Of a DNA stretch of 46,169 nt, positions 19,644-28,240 are shown piece by piece. Below the pieces are notes generated by a model. The model searched no databases, was not told where the DNA came from, and saw only the letters and a list, made by a program, of their open reading frames with translations. Each line of letters begins with the position of its first letter. Within the stretch, counting starts at the first letter, position 1. The DNA comes from Streptomyces sp. PKU-EA00015. Its GTDB lineage: Bacteria > Actinomycetota > Actinomycetes > Streptomycetales > Streptomycetaceae. Location of the stretch: positions 1-46,169 of the forward strand of contig NZ_JABZEE010000017.1 of NCBI RefSeq assembly GCF_013387495.1, in the 5' to 3' direction. The position numbers and the translations under genes were made by a program.

Positions 19644-20786
19644 GTGGTTCTGAAAACCTTCGGCTGGTCGTTCGCCGTCACGGCGCTCGGCCTCGCATTC
19701 GCCGCCTGGCAGTGGGGCTGGGAGGCGTTCGGGATCGTACTGATCCTGTCGATCCTCGAGATCTCGCTGTCGTTCGACAACGCGGTCGTCAATGCCGGAA
19801 TCCTCAAGAAGATGAACGCCTTCTGGCAGAAGATCTTCCTGACCATCGGCATCCTGATCGCCGTCTTCGGTATGCGACTGGTCTTCCCCGTCGTGATCGT
19901 CGCCATCAGCGCCAAGGTAGGACCGATCGAAGCGGTCCAGCTCGCCATGGACAACCCCGGGCGGTACGAGGACCTCGTCACCGACGCGCACGCGGCCATC
20001 GCCGCGTTCGGTGGCATGTTCCTGCTGATGATCTTCCTGGACTTCATGTTCGAGGAGCGCGAGCACAAGTGGCTGGCCTGGCTGGAGCGCCCGGTGGCCA
20101 AGCTCGGCAAGGTCGACATGCTGTCGGTCTGCATCGCGCTGATCGTCCTGATGATCACCGCCATGACCTTCGCCACCCAGGCACACACCAGTACCGGGCA
20201 CGCCGACAAGTCGGCCACCGTGCTGCTGTCCGGTGTGGCGGGTCTGATCACCTACCTGGTCGTCGGCGGCCTCTCCGGCTACTTCGAGGACAAGCTCGAG
20301 GAAGAGGAGGAGCGCGAGCACGAGGAGGAGGAGCAGGCCAAGCGCGAGGGCAAGCAGGTCTCCGCGGTCGGCCTGGCCGGCAAGGCGGCGTTCTTCCTCT
20401 TCCTGTACCTCGAGGTCCTCGACGCGTCCTTCTCCTTCGACGGCGTCATCGGCGCGTTCGCCATCACCAACCACATCTTCTGGATGGCGCTCGGCCTCGG
20501 CATCGGCGCGATGTACGTCCGGTCGCTCACCGTCTACCTGGTGCGCCAGGGCACGCTGGACGACTACGTCTACCTGGAGCACGGCGCGCACTACGCGATC
20601 GGCGCGCTCGCGGTCATCCTGCTCGTCACCATCCAGCACGAGATCAGCGAGATCATCACCGGCCTCGTCGGCGTGCTCCTGATCGCCGCCTCGTTCTGGT
20701 CCTCGCTGCGGCGCAACAAGACGCTCGCGGCGGCCGAGGGAAAAGCTGACTCGGGCGACAAAGCCGGAGTGTCGTCCGGGGTGTGA
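19644..20786 (+). CDS. TerC-like integral membrane protein (DUF475)
   Basis: A 380-aa membrane protein with about 9 hydrophobic segments. The TerC/DUF475 metal-site signatures are ISLSFDNAVVNA in the N-terminal half and DASFSFDGVIGAF in the C-terminal half, each with acidic residues inside the membrane; they are related as an internal repeat. A very acidic cytoplasmic loop (EDKLEEEEEREHEEEEQ) separates the halves. The family is implicated in metal (Mn2+) efflux or metal sensing at the membrane, and is thought to anchor TerD-type proteins. The start is GTG 19644; no strong ribosome site. Confidence 0.9.
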   Translation: MVLKTFGWSFAVTALGLAFAAWQWGWEAFGIVLILSILEISLSFDNAVVNAGILKKMNAFWQKIFLTIGILIAVFGMRLVFPVVIVAISAKVGPIEAVQLAMDNPGRYEDLVTDAHAAIAAFGGMFLLMIFLDFMFEEREHKWLAWLERPVAKLGKVDMLSVCIALIVLMITAMTFATQAHTSTGHADKSATVLLSGVAGLITYLVVGGLSGYFEDKLEEEEEREHEEEEQAKREGKQVSAVGLAGKAAFFLFLYLEVLDASFSFDGVIGAFAITNHIFWMALGLGIGAMYVRSLTVYLVRQGTLDDYVYLEHGAHYAIGALAVILLVTIQHEISEIITGLVGVLLIAASFWSSLRRNKTLAAAEGKADSGDKAGVSSGV

Positions 20787-20817
20787 CACCCTCCGAGGGG
20801 AGGGAACGCTCTGAACG

Positions 20818-20853
20818 GGGCGGTCACGAGGTTCTCGAGCCTCGGGGCCGCCC
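20818..20853 (+). terminator. Bipartite hairpin after the TerC-like gene
   Basis: Outer arms GGGCGG / CCGCCC enclose an inner stem CGAGG / CCTCG. Located 31 bp after the stop, before the next plus-strand gene. Confidence 0.55.
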
Positions 20854-20897
20854 CGCGGCATGACGCGGGGACTTGACGACCGAGTGTGGGGTGGGGC

Positions 20898-21635
20898 ATG
20901 GCCTTCTGGGACAACCTGTTTCGGGGGAGCGCGGCGCAGTTCGATTCCGGCAGCGCCGCGACCAACTCCATAGAGCTGACCAAACGGCGCCCGACGGTCT
21001 CGCTCACCAAACAGGGCGCTGCCACCGGCAATCTGCGCGTCAACCTCTCCTGGCGGATGCGCACCTCGGACATCGAGGGGCGCTCACGCCAGGGCGGCCG
21101 GCTCCTGCGCCACCCGTTCAAGCTCTTCCAGCCCGACGTGGTCCAGGCCCACACCCAGGGCGTGGTCAACGTGGACCTGGATCTCGGCTGCCTGTACGAG
21201 CTGACGGACGGCAGCAAGGGCGTGGTGCAGCCGCTGGGCAGCTTCTTCGGCAGCCTGAACGAACCGCCGTACGTACGCCTCAGCGGCGACGACCGGTTCG
21301 GCGCCCCCTCCGGCGAGACGATCTTCGTCAACCTCGACCACCGGGACGAGATCAAGCGCCTGCTCTTCTTCGTCTACATCTACGACCAGACGCCCGCCTT
21401 CGACCGCACGCACGCGCACTGCACGCTCTACCCGAGCAACGGGCCGCGCGTGGAGATCGAGCTCGACGAGCGCGCGCCCCAGGCCCGCTCCTGCGCCGTG
21501 TTCTCCGTGGAGAACGTCAAGGGAGAGCTGGTCGTGCGCCGCGAGGTGAAGTTCGTGTACGGCTTCCAGGCAGAGCTCGACCGGCTGTACGGATGGGGGC
21601 TGCAGTGGGGCCGGGGCTACAAGAGCAGGGTCTGA
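20898..21635 (+). CDS. TerA/TerF-like tellurium-resistance family protein
   Basis: A 245-aa soluble protein of the Ter family. It has a degenerate TerD-like start (IELTKRRPTVSLTKQG), then a longer conserved core: VVNVDLDLGCLYEL.DGSKGVVQPLG, SGDDRFG, NLDHRDEIKRLLFFVYIYD and VKGELVVRREVKFVYGFQAELDRLYGWGLQWGRGYK. It lacks the tandem acidic Ca2+ sites of TerD. The ATG at 20898 (MAFWDNLF) is preferred to the GTG at 20886. It sits between terC and the convergent TerD-tail gene. Confidence 0.85.
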   Translation: MAFWDNLFRGSAAQFDSGSAATNSIELTKRRPTVSLTKQGAATGNLRVNLSWRMRTSDIEGRSRQGGRLLRHPFKLFQPDVVQAHTQGVVNVDLDLGCLYELTDGSKGVVQPLGSFFGSLNEPPYVRLSGDDRFGAPSGETIFVNLDHRDEIKRLLFFVYIYDQTPAFDRTHAHCTLYPSNGPRVEIELDERAPQARSCAVFSVENVKGELVVRREVKFVYGFQAELDRLYGWGLQWGRGYKSRV

Positions 21636-21697
21636 CGAGGGCGCCGGGCGGCCGCGCCCGGTCCTGGTCAAGTGCTTCGTACAGGGCCCCGGAGGAC

Positions 21698-22525
21698 CTA
21701 CGGCCGCAGGAACTGCGGGCCCATCGGAGGCAGCCGGAAGCTCGGGTCGGGCGCGTGCGCGGCCAGGGGAGCGGGCTGCGGATAGCCGTACCCGGAGGCG
21801 GGCGGCGCCGTCTGCGGCGGGGGCGGGGGCGGGGCGGTCTGCGGGTAGCCGTACGCGGGCCGGGTCGCGTCCGACTGCGGATACCCGTAGGCGGGCGCAG
21901 GCTGCGCCGGCGGGGGCGGAGCCGCCTGGGTCGCTGTGGCGGGTTCCGCGGAGGGCTCGGCGGACGGTTCCGCGGCCGCCTCTGCCTCGTCCACCGAGAT
22001 GCCGAACGCGGTCGCGAGCCCCACGAGGCCCGTCGGATAGCCCTGCGCCACCGCGCGGAACTTCCAGCCGTCCCCGCGCCGGTACAGCTCGCCGCAGATG
22101 ATCGCCGTCTCCTCGCCGGTCTCCGGCTTCACGTCGAAGACGGCCAGCGGCTCCCCGTCGGGCGCGGCCGCGTCGTGGAGCAATATGCGCAGATCCCGTA
22201 CATGCTCGAAGGTGCCGCCGTCGGAGGAGGCGGCGATCACGACCTGATCGACGGAGGTGTCCAGTGCCCCCAGGTCCGCCTCGACGGTGTCCGTCAGGTG
22301 CTCGGCGATCCGCTTCTTCGGCAGCCGGCGCACCAGACCCGAGGGATGGCGCGGCTGGTTGTAGAAGACGAAGTCCTCGTCGGAGCGCACACGGCCGTCG
22401 GCGCCGAGCAGCAGCGCCGACGCGTCCACGTCCGGAACCCCGGCGTCCGGGGTCCAGCGCAGCACGGCCCGTACGGCCGTGGCATCGAGAGGGACGTTCG
22501 AGCCCTTCAGCATCGCGTGCGTCAT
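21698..22525 (-). CDS. TerD-domain protein with Pro/Gln/Tyr-rich tail
   Basis: A 275-aa protein. The TerD-like domain covers residues about 1-175 ([55 protein letters not shown]). It is followed by an acidic linker with [10 protein letters not shown] repeats and a low-complexity tail with at least three GYPQ units in a proline-rich setting. The tail resembles intrinsically disordered GYPQ tails of other actinobacterial Ter or membrane proteins and may drive assembly or bind partner domains. It is divergent from the CitE-like gene across 212 bp. Confidence 0.9.
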   Translation of the reverse strand: MTHAMLKGSNVPLDATAVRAVLRWTPDAGVPDVDASALLLGADGRVRSDEDFVFYNQPRHPSGLVRRLPKKRIAEHLTDTVEADLGALDTSVDQVVIAASSDGGTFEHVRDLRILLHDAAAPDGEPLAVFDVKPETGEETAIICGELYRRGDGWKFRAVAQGYPTGLVGLATAFGISVDEAEAAAEPSAEPSAEPATATQAAPPPPAQPAPAYGYPQSDATRPAYGYPQTAPPPPPPQTAPPASGYGYPQPAPLAAHAPDPSFRLPPMGPQFLRP

Positions 22526-22737
22526 GCCCGTCATCCTGCCTGCCCGAGGCCGCGCGGGACAACGCGGGGCCCTGTTGCGGGCCCCTGTGCGTACCTGTCC
22601 GGCAGGCCGGGCGACACGGGTGCGAAGCGGACGAGTTACCTGCATTTCATGCACATGGGGAACTCTCGACACCCGCGCTTACGTACTATTACCGGCCACA
22701 TGTTGTCAGGGCCGTCGAGGCAGTACGGGGGATGTAG
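22526..22737. promoter_or_regulatory. Divergent promoter region, TerD-tail / lyase operon
   Basis: 212 bp of somewhat lower GC in its right half. A short palindrome TGCAT-TTC-ATGCA (22641-22653) and a -10-like TACTAT (22684-22689) for the rightward operon are visible; no good -35 partner is seen at 17 bp. Confidence 0.45.
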
Positions 22738-23904
22738 ATGCGTCATTTCGGGCAGGTCCCGCCCGCGGTCCAGGCGAGACTCTTCCACCAGCAGCCGTGC
22801 GAATTCGACGCCGGCTCTCCGGCCAGGATGCTCGCCGCCGGCCTCGGCGCCACGCTCTACAGCCCGGCCACCCGCCCGCGGCTCGCCGACGACGTGGTCA
22901 AGCAGGCCGGCCGGGGCGTCGTGTCCATGGTGCTGTGCCTGGAGGACTCCATCGACGACGCGGACGTGGAGGCGGCCGAGGCCAACCTGGTCCGCCAGTT
23001 CACCGACCTCGACGCACGCGGCGGCGAGGTGCCCCTGCTGTTCATCAGGGTCCGCTTCCCGGAGCAGATCACCGACCTCGTGAAGCGTCTGGGACCCGCG
23101 GGACGGCTGCTGACCGGATTCGTACTTCCCAAGTTCACCGAGGAGCGCGGCGTCCCCTTCCTGGAGGCGCTCGCCACCGCCGAGGCCGCCTGCGGGCGCC
23201 GGCTGTTCGCGATGCCCGTCCTGGAGTCGCCCGAGCTGCTCTACCTGGAGAGCAGGACCGACACGCTCGTCGGCATCTCCCGCACCGTCGACAAGTACCG
23301 CGACCGCGTCCTCGCCCTGCGCCTCGGCGTCACCGACTTCTGCTCCGCGTACGGACTGCGCCGCTCGCCCGACATGACGGCGTACGACGTACGGATCGTC
23401 ACCTCCGTCATCGCCGACGTGGTCAACGTGCTCGGCCGCTCCGACGGCACCGGGTTCACCATCACCGGCCCGGTGTGGGAGTACTTCCCCACCCAGGAGC
23501 GCATGTTCAAGCCCCAGCTGCGCCGCAGCCCCTTCCTCGAAGGGCGGGCCGAGGAGCTGCGCACCGCGCTCATCGAGCACGACATGGACGGCCTGCTGCG
23601 CGAGATCGAGCTCGACCGGGCCAACGGCCTGCTCGGCAAGACCTGCATCCACCCCTCCCATGTGCTGCCCGTCCACGCCCTGTCCGTGGTCAGCCACGAG
23701 GAGTACAGCGACGCCTGCGACCTCCTGCGCCCCGAGCGCGGAGGGGGCGGCGTGCTGCGCTCCGCGTACACGAACAAGATGAACGAGGTGAAGCCGCACC
23801 GCGCCTGGGCGGAGCGGACGCTCCAGCGCGCCGAGGTCTTCGGCGTCGCCAAGGAGGACATCGGCTTCGTGGACCTGCTGCGGGCGGGAGTCGCGGACTC
23901 ATGA
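22738..23904 (+). CDS. CitE-like (HpcH/HpaI) aldolase/lyase of the Ter biosynthetic module
   Basis: A 388-aa (beta/alpha)8 lyase related to citrate lyase beta subunit. Family signals: VVSMVLCLEDSIDDADV (acidic Mg2+ ligands near residues 68-73), a later ESPELLYLE motif with the second acidic ligand, and LRLGVTDFCSAYGLR. The segment GKTCIHPSHV matches the CitE phosphate/substrate loop. Comparative genomics places such CitE relatives in Ter operons with a phosphoribosyltransferase and a HAD phosphatase. Here the next gene starts inside its stop (ATGA), so coupling is tight. The metabolic substrate is undetermined. Confidence 0.9.
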   Translation: MRHFGQVPPAVQARLFHQQPCEFDAGSPARMLAAGLGATLYSPATRPRLADDVVKQAGRGVVSMVLCLEDSIDDADVEAAEANLVRQFTDLDARGGEVPLLFIRVRFPEQITDLVKRLGPAGRLLTGFVLPKFTEERGVPFLEALATAEAACGRRLFAMPVLESPELLYLESRTDTLVGISRTVDKYRDRVLALRLGVTDFCSAYGLRRSPDMTAYDVRIVTSVIADVVNVLGRSDGTGFTITGPVWEYFPTQERMFKPQLRRSPFLEGRAEELRTALIEHDMDGLLREIELDRANGLLGKTCIHPSHVLPVHALSVVSHEEYSDACDLLRPERGGGGVLRSAYTNKMNEVKPHRAWAERTLQRAEVFGVAKEDIGFVDLLRAGVADS

Positions 23905-26408
23905 CGAAGGAGGAGGACGGCGTGGTGTGGTCGGGCAGCTGGGTCGCGGACCGGCTCGGAGTCGGACTCGACGGGGACGAACGGCTGCCCGAACTGCTGG
24001 GCCTCGCCCTGCGCCGCAACCCCAAGCGGGCACACCTGCTGGTGTCCAACGTGCTGGGCAAGCACGTGCCGCAGAACCCGCGCGTGGTCTGGCAGTGCGG
24101 ATACGACCTCGGCCGCCGCGTGCGCGAGCTGCTCGGCGACGCCGCGTCCCGCCGCGCGGTCGTCCTCGGCTACGCGGAGACCGCGACCGGCCTCGGCCAC
24201 TCCGTCGCGGACGGTGTGGCCCTCGCGCCCTATCTGCACTCCACCCGGCGCCCCGTCGACGGCGTCGCCCGCGCCGGCGGGTTCGAGGAGTCCCACTCGC
24301 ACGCCACCACGCACCTGCTGCTGCCGGAGGACCCGCGGCTGCTGGCGGGCGACGGCCCGCTGATCCTCGTCGACGACGAGTTCTCCACGGGCAACACCGT
24401 TCTCAACACCATCCGCGACCTCCACGAGCGCTTCCCGCGCAAGCGGTACGTGATCGTCGCGCTCGTCGACATGCGCGCCGAGGCGGACCGGCGGCGCTTC
24501 ACCGCCTTCGCGCAGGAGATCGGCGCGCGCGTCGACCTCGTGTCCCTCGCCTCCGGCACCGTCCGCCTGCCGGAGGGCGTCCTGGAGAAGGGCCGGGCGC
24601 TCGTCGCGGAGCACGAGCCCACGGCCCCCGCCACGAGCCCGGCCCCGGCGCCCGCCGGCCGCCTCACCCGCATCGACCTGGACTGGCCCGCCGGCGTCCC
24701 CGACGGCGGACGCCACGGCTTCACCCCCGAGCACCGGCGCGCCCTGGAGGCCGAACTGCCCGCCATGGCGCTGCGGATCGCCGACGCGCTCGGCGAGGCC
24801 TGCGGCACCGGCCGCCGCGTGCTCGTCCTCGGCTTCGAGGAGCTGATGTACGCGCCGCTGCGGATCGGCGTCGCCCTGGACCAGCACGCCGACGCCGACG
24901 TGTCCTACTCCACCACCACCCGCTCGCCCGTCCTCGCCGTCGACGACCCCGGCTACGCGATACGGACCCGGCTCGTCTTCCCGGCCCACGACGACCCCGC
25001 CGACGGCCCCGGCGAGCGCTACGCCTACAACGTGGCGGGCGGCGGCTTCGACGCCGTCGTCGCGGTGGTCGACTCCACCGCCGACACCGCCGAGCTGCAC
25101 GGCCCCGACGGGCTACTCGCCCGCCTCGCGGCCCACACACCGCACGTGCTGCTCGCGGTGGTCCCCTCGTACGTCCCCCCGGCACCCCCGGCACCCGAAA
25201 GGGCCTCCATGCTGCCCGAGCCGCTCCGCGGACCCGCCTTCTCGTCCTACGCGCCCGAGGAGGTCGGCTGGCTGCTCCAGGACCTGTCGGACGTCGAACT
25301 GGAGGCGCCCACGGAGGAGCGCGAGGAGGCCATCCAGAGCGGCGGCGCGCACTACGCCGAGTCCCTGCCCGTCGAGTACCAGCCGAGCGAGGAGTACCAG
25401 GCGCTGTTCAAGGCCGCGCTCGAGACCTCCGCGGCCCGGATCGCGCGGGCCGTCGGCACCGTCACCGAGACCGTCCTCGCGGAGCTCCCCCAGCGCCTTC
25501 GGCCCGGGAGTCACCCCCACGAGCGGACGGGGAGGCACCCTCACGAGCGCCGCCCCGTCCTCGTGTCCCTCGCCCGCGCCGGTACGCCCGTCGGCGTCCT
25601 GATGCGCCGCTGGGCGAAGCACCGGCATGGCCTCGACCTCCCGCACTACGCCGTCTCCATCGTGCGCGGCCGGGGCATCGACGCCAACGCGCTGCGCTGG
25701 CTCGCCGCCCACCACGACCCGGCCGACGTCGTGTTCGTCGACGGCTGGACCGGCAAGGGCGCCATCACCCGCGAACTGGCCGAGGCACTGCGCGAGTTCG
25801 ACGGCTTCGACCCCGACATCGCCGTCCTCGCCGACCCGGGCGGCTGCGTGCGCACCTACGGCACCCGCGAGGACTTCCTCATCCCCTCCGCCTGCCTCAA
25901 CTCCACCGTCTCCGGCCTCATATCCCGCACCGTGCTCCGTGCGGACCTGGTGGGACCCGACGACTTCCACGGCGCGAAGTTCTACCGCGAACTGGCCTCC
26001 GCCGACGTCTCCGGCCATTTCCTCGACACCGTCGCCGCCCGCTTCGACGAGGTGATGGACGCCGTCGACGCCGACGTCAAGGAACTGCTGGCCGCCGACC
26101 GCGCCCCCACCTGGGAGGGCTGGGCGGCCGTCGAGCGGATCAGCGAGGAGTACGGCATCCACGACGTGAACCTCGTCAAGCCCGGCGTCGGCGAGACCAC
26201 GCGCGTCCTGCTGCGCCGCGTCCCCTGGAAGATCCTCGCCCAGCGCGGCGCGGGCGCCGACCTGGATCACGTACGACTGCTCGCCGAGCACAGAGGCGTA
26301 CCGGTCGAGGAGGTCGACGACCTCCCCTACACCTGCGTAGGGCTGATCCACCCCAAGTACACGCGGGGCGCCACCGGCGCCGACGGCAGGGCGGTGACCG
26401 GCCAGTGA
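23901..26408 (+). CDS. PRTase-TRSP-StiP-PELOTA fusion protein
   Basis: An 835-aa multidomain protein. Residues about 1-220 are a Ter-type phosphoribosyltransferase with the PRPP loop LILVDDEFSTGNT near 153-165. About 250-430 match a TRSP domain (VLVLGFEELMYAPLRIG, SYSTTTRSP). About 440-735 match the StiP region (VLVSLARAGTPVG near 553, VFVDGWTGKGAIT near 610, GGCVRTYGTREDFLIPSACLNSTVSG). About 745-835 match a PELOTA-type RNA-binding domain (YGIHDVNLVKPGVGETTRVLLRRVPW). In many genomes these are separate genes. The start overlaps the lyase stop (ATGA) and the stop overlaps the HAD start (GTGA). A repetitive insert sits between TRSP and StiP motifs at residues about 529-550. Domain names are from recognised motifs, not a profile search. 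Confidence 0.82.
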   Translation: MTKEEDGVVWSGSWVADRLGVGLDGDERLPELLGLALRRNPKRAHLLVSNVLGKHVPQNPRVVWQCGYDLGRRVRELLGDAASRRAVVLGYAETATGLGHSVADGVALAPYLHSTRRPVDGVARAGGFEESHSHATTHLLLPEDPRLLAGDGPLILVDDEFSTGNTVLNTIRDLHERFPRKRYVIVALVDMRAEADRRRFTAFAQEIGARVDLVSLASGTVRLPEGVLEKGRALVAEHEPTAPATSPAPAPAGRLTRIDLDWPAGVPDGGRHGFTPEHRRALEAELPAMALRIADALGEACGTGRRVLVLGFEELMYAPLRIGVALDQHADADVSYSTTTRSPVLAVDDPGYAIRTRLVFPAHDDPADGPGERYAYNVAGGGFDAVVAVVDSTADTAELHGPDGLLARLAAHTPHVLLAVVPSYVPPAPPAPERASMLPEPLRGPAFSSYAPEEVGWLLQDLSDVELEAPTEEREEAIQSGGAHYAESLPVEYQPSEEYQALFKAALETSAARIARAVGTVTETVLAELPQRLRPGSHPHERTGRHPHERRPVLVSLARAGTPVGVLMRRWAKHRHGLDLPHYAVSIVRGRGIDANALRWLAAHHDPADVVFVDGWTGKGAITRELAEALREFDGFDPDIAVLADPGGCVRTYGTREDFLIPSACLNSTVSGLISRTVLRADLVGPDDFHGAKFYRELASADVSGHFLDTVAARFDEVMDAVDADVKELLAADRAPTWEGWAAVERISEEYGIHDVNLVKPGVGETTRVLLRRVPWKILAQRGAGADLDHVRLLAEHRGVPVEEVDDLPYTCVGLIHPKYTRGATGADGRAVTGQ
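25512..25549 (+). repeat. In-frame tandem repeat inside the PRTase fusion gene
   Basis: Two copies of CACCCYCACGAGCG, 24 bp (eight codons) apart, at 25512-25525 and 25536-25549, encoding two HPHER units. The upstream bases CAGCGCCTTCGGCCCGGGAG resemble the edge of dispersed Streptomyces repeats. Confidence 0.65.
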
Positions 26409-27220
26409 GCGTCCTCGTCGCCAGCGACCTCGACCGTACGCTGATCTACTCCAACGCGGCCCTCGCGCTGACCATGCCCGACGCGGAGGCGCCACGGCTG
26501 CTGTGCGTCGAGGTGCACGAGCGCAAGCCCCTGTCGTACATGACCGAGACGGCGGCCGGTCTCCTCGCCCGCCTCACCGAGGACACGGTCTTCGTCCCCA
26601 CGACCACCCGCACCCGCAAGCAGTACCAGCGCATCAGCCTGCCCGGTGCCACGCCGCGGTACGCGATCTGCGCCAACGGCGGGCACCTGCTCGTCGACGG
26701 CGTCAGCGACCGCGACTGGCGCGACGCCGTCGACATGCGGCTCGCCGACGAGTGCGCGCCGCTGGCCGAGATCCGCGCCCACCTGTCCGCCGCGTCCGAC
26801 CCCACATGGCTGAGGAAGGAACGGGTCGCGGAGGACCTGTTCGCCTACCTCGTCATCGAGCGCGCGCTGCTGCCGGAGGGCTGGCTCAAGGACCTGAGCG
26901 GCTGGGCGGAGGAACGGGGCTGGTCCGTGTCGCTCCAGGGCCGCAAGATCTACGCGGTCCCCAAGCCGCTCACCAAGAGCGCGGCGGTCCGCGAGGTGGC
27001 ACGCCGCACCGGCGCCCGCCTCACCCTGGCCGCGGGCGACTCCCTGCTCGACGCGGACCTCCTCCTGTGCGCCGACCGCGCCTGGCGCCCGGCCCACGGC
27101 GAACTGGCGGAAGCCGGCTGGACGGCCCCCCACGTGGAGGCGCTCCCCGAGGCGGGAGTGGCGGCCGGCGAGGAGATCCTGCGCCGCTTCGGGGGACACG
27201 CCCGGCTGACGGCCGGGTAG
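26405..27220 (+). CDS. HAD-superfamily phosphatase of the Ter module
   Basis: A 271-aa HAD hydrolase, probably dephosphorylating the product of the preceding two enzymes. Motif I is D8-L-D10-R-T. Motif II is in FVPTTTRTRKQY. The conserved Lys is in KPLTKSAAVRE, and motif IV is LAAGDSLLDADLL. The cap and the NGG turn (ICANGGHLLVDG) resemble the Cof/sucrose-phosphatase-like subgroup. The GTG start is embedded in the stop of the fusion gene (GTGA). Last gene of the three-gene operon. Confidence 0.88.
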   Translation: MSVLVASDLDRTLIYSNAALALTMPDAEAPRLLCVEVHERKPLSYMTETAAGLLARLTEDTVFVPTTTRTRKQYQRISLPGATPRYAICANGGHLLVDGVSDRDWRDAVDMRLADECAPLAEIRAHLSAASDPTWLRKERVAEDLFAYLVIERALLPEGWLKDLSGWAEERGWSVSLQGRKIYAVPKPLTKSAAVREVARRTGARLTLAAGDSLLDADLLLCADRAWRPAHGELAEAGWTAPHVEALPEAGVAAGEEILRRFGGHARLTAG

Positions 27221-27245
27221 GCGTCAAGCCTGAGGGACGGACGCC

Positions 27246-27301
27246 GACGCCCGGTGCCGGACGCCGGGTGCTGGACGCCGGGTGCCGGACGCCGGGTGCC
27301 G
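27246..27301. repeat. Four 14-bp tandem repeats
   Basis: Four head-to-tail copies of GACGCCGGGTGCCG (27246-27259, 27260-27273, 27274-27287, 27288-27301), with single-base changes in copies 1 and 2. They lie 25 bp after the HAD stop in a 183-bp spacer that has no gene. Confidence 0.85.
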
Positions 27302-27403
27302 GCGGTGCTGCGTCGCTGGGCCCCGGGCCGCGGCTTTGACCACGCGGCCGGGAGGGCCCGTTGGCGGCAGCCGGGGCGAGCGGTGTCGTGGATCGTCTCG
27401 GCG

Positions 27404-27628
27404 TCAGCCGCAGCAGCCGCCGCCGCAGCACCCACCGCCGCCGCCCGCGCCACCGGCGCCGGGCGGCGGTCCTGCTGACCTCGTGCCGCCCACGGCGACC
27501 GCGGACAGCAGCTTGACCGTGTCGTCGTGCCCGGCCGGGCAGCTGGCGGGAGCGGACGACTCGGCCATCGGCCGGCTCACCTCGAACGTGTCGTCGCAGG
27601 ACCGGCAGCGGAATTCATAACGCGGCAT
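27404..27628 (-). CDS. FmdB-type zinc-ribbon protein
   Basis: A 74-aa small zinc-ribbon protein. It begins MPRYEFRC with Cys-x2-Cys (CRSC), then a second pair in SCPAGH, typical of the FmdB/CxxC_CxxC_SSSS family. The tail is Gly/Cys-rich (GGGGGCCGGGCCG), an extra metal-binding-looking element common in Streptomyces members. Function unknown; suggested regulatory or metal-handling role. 9 bp downstream of the DUF4383 gene. Confidence 0.85.
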   Translation of the reverse strand: MPRYEFRCRSCDDTFEVSRPMAESSAPASCPAGHDDTVKLLSAVAVGGTRSAGPPPGAGGAGGGGGCCGGGCCG

Positions 27629-27637
27629 GCGCTCAGG

Positions 27638-28240
27638 TTACCGGGGCCCGCGGAGCGGCGGCTGCGGCCGCTGCTCAGCGAGTTCACGGCGGCGCCTGGC
27701 CCGCTGTTCGCGTTCGGCCTCCTCCGGGTGGCGGGCCTTCCAGTACGGGTTGTCGTGCGGCAGGGTCGCGCTGACCCTTCCGTACATCCCGAAGAACATG
27801 AGCATCACGCCCACCACGAAGCTGAACATCACGTTCTGGATGCGGAAGGCGAGCGGGTTGAAGCTGCGGTCGAGGAGGGCGAGGTTGACGAACCCGCTGG
27901 CGATGAAGAGCACGCCGAGGACCATGTTCACGGTCGAGGCGAAGTTGCCGCCGACGACCATGCCGACGAAGAGCAGCAGCCCGACCGCGACGGACAGCAC
28001 GCTCAGCGCGCCGTTGGTGTTCAGACCGGCGACGGTGTCCCCGCGGGTGTCGAAGAAGCCGATCCGGTCGATCAGCCCCAGGATGCCGAAGGCCACCAGC
28101 AGGAGACCCATGAGCCCGGCGCCGATGCGGTAGAAGCGGCTCAGCCGGTGGTCGACGGGCAGATGCTCGTCGAGCTTGATGCGGTTGCGGCGGTGGGCCC
28201 GGTCTCCGGCTCTCGGGTGCAGTACGTGTCCTGCGGCCAT
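27638..28240 (-). CDS. DUF4383 membrane protein
   Basis: A 200-aa membrane protein with four hydrophobic segments: about residues 41-60, 78-100, 104-125 and 136-155. The pattern RFYRIGAGLMGLLLVAFGILGLID and FNPLAFRIQNVMFSFVVGVML is characteristic of DUF4383. N- and C-termini are strongly charged and presumably cytoplasmic. The ATG at 28240 has GGAGG close upstream; a GTG one codon earlier is possible. Function unknown. Confidence 0.85.
   Translation of the reverse strand: MAAGHVLHPRAGDRAHRRNRIKLDEHLPVDHRLSRFYRIGAGLMGLLLVAFGILGLIDRIGFFDTRGDTVAGLNTNGALSVLSVAVGLLLFVGMVVGGNFASTVNMVLGVLFIASGFVNLALLDRSFNPLAFRIQNVMFSFVVGVMLMFFGMYGRVSATLPHDNPYWKARHPEEAEREQRARRRRELAEQRPQPPLRGPR

Noticed and set aside
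22479..23900. Upstream extension of the PRTase fusion reading frame
   Set aside because: The frame is open through the lyase gene, but the translation is Arg/Pro-rich noise; ATG 23901 overlaps the lyase stop and starts the conserved PRTase sequence.
13877..27220. Genomic island spanning the Ter locus
   Set aside because: Codon use and GC match the flanks, no integrase or tRNA border is present, and the aceE/DUF3052/peroxiredoxin/terD order is a familiar Streptomyces backbone arrangement.
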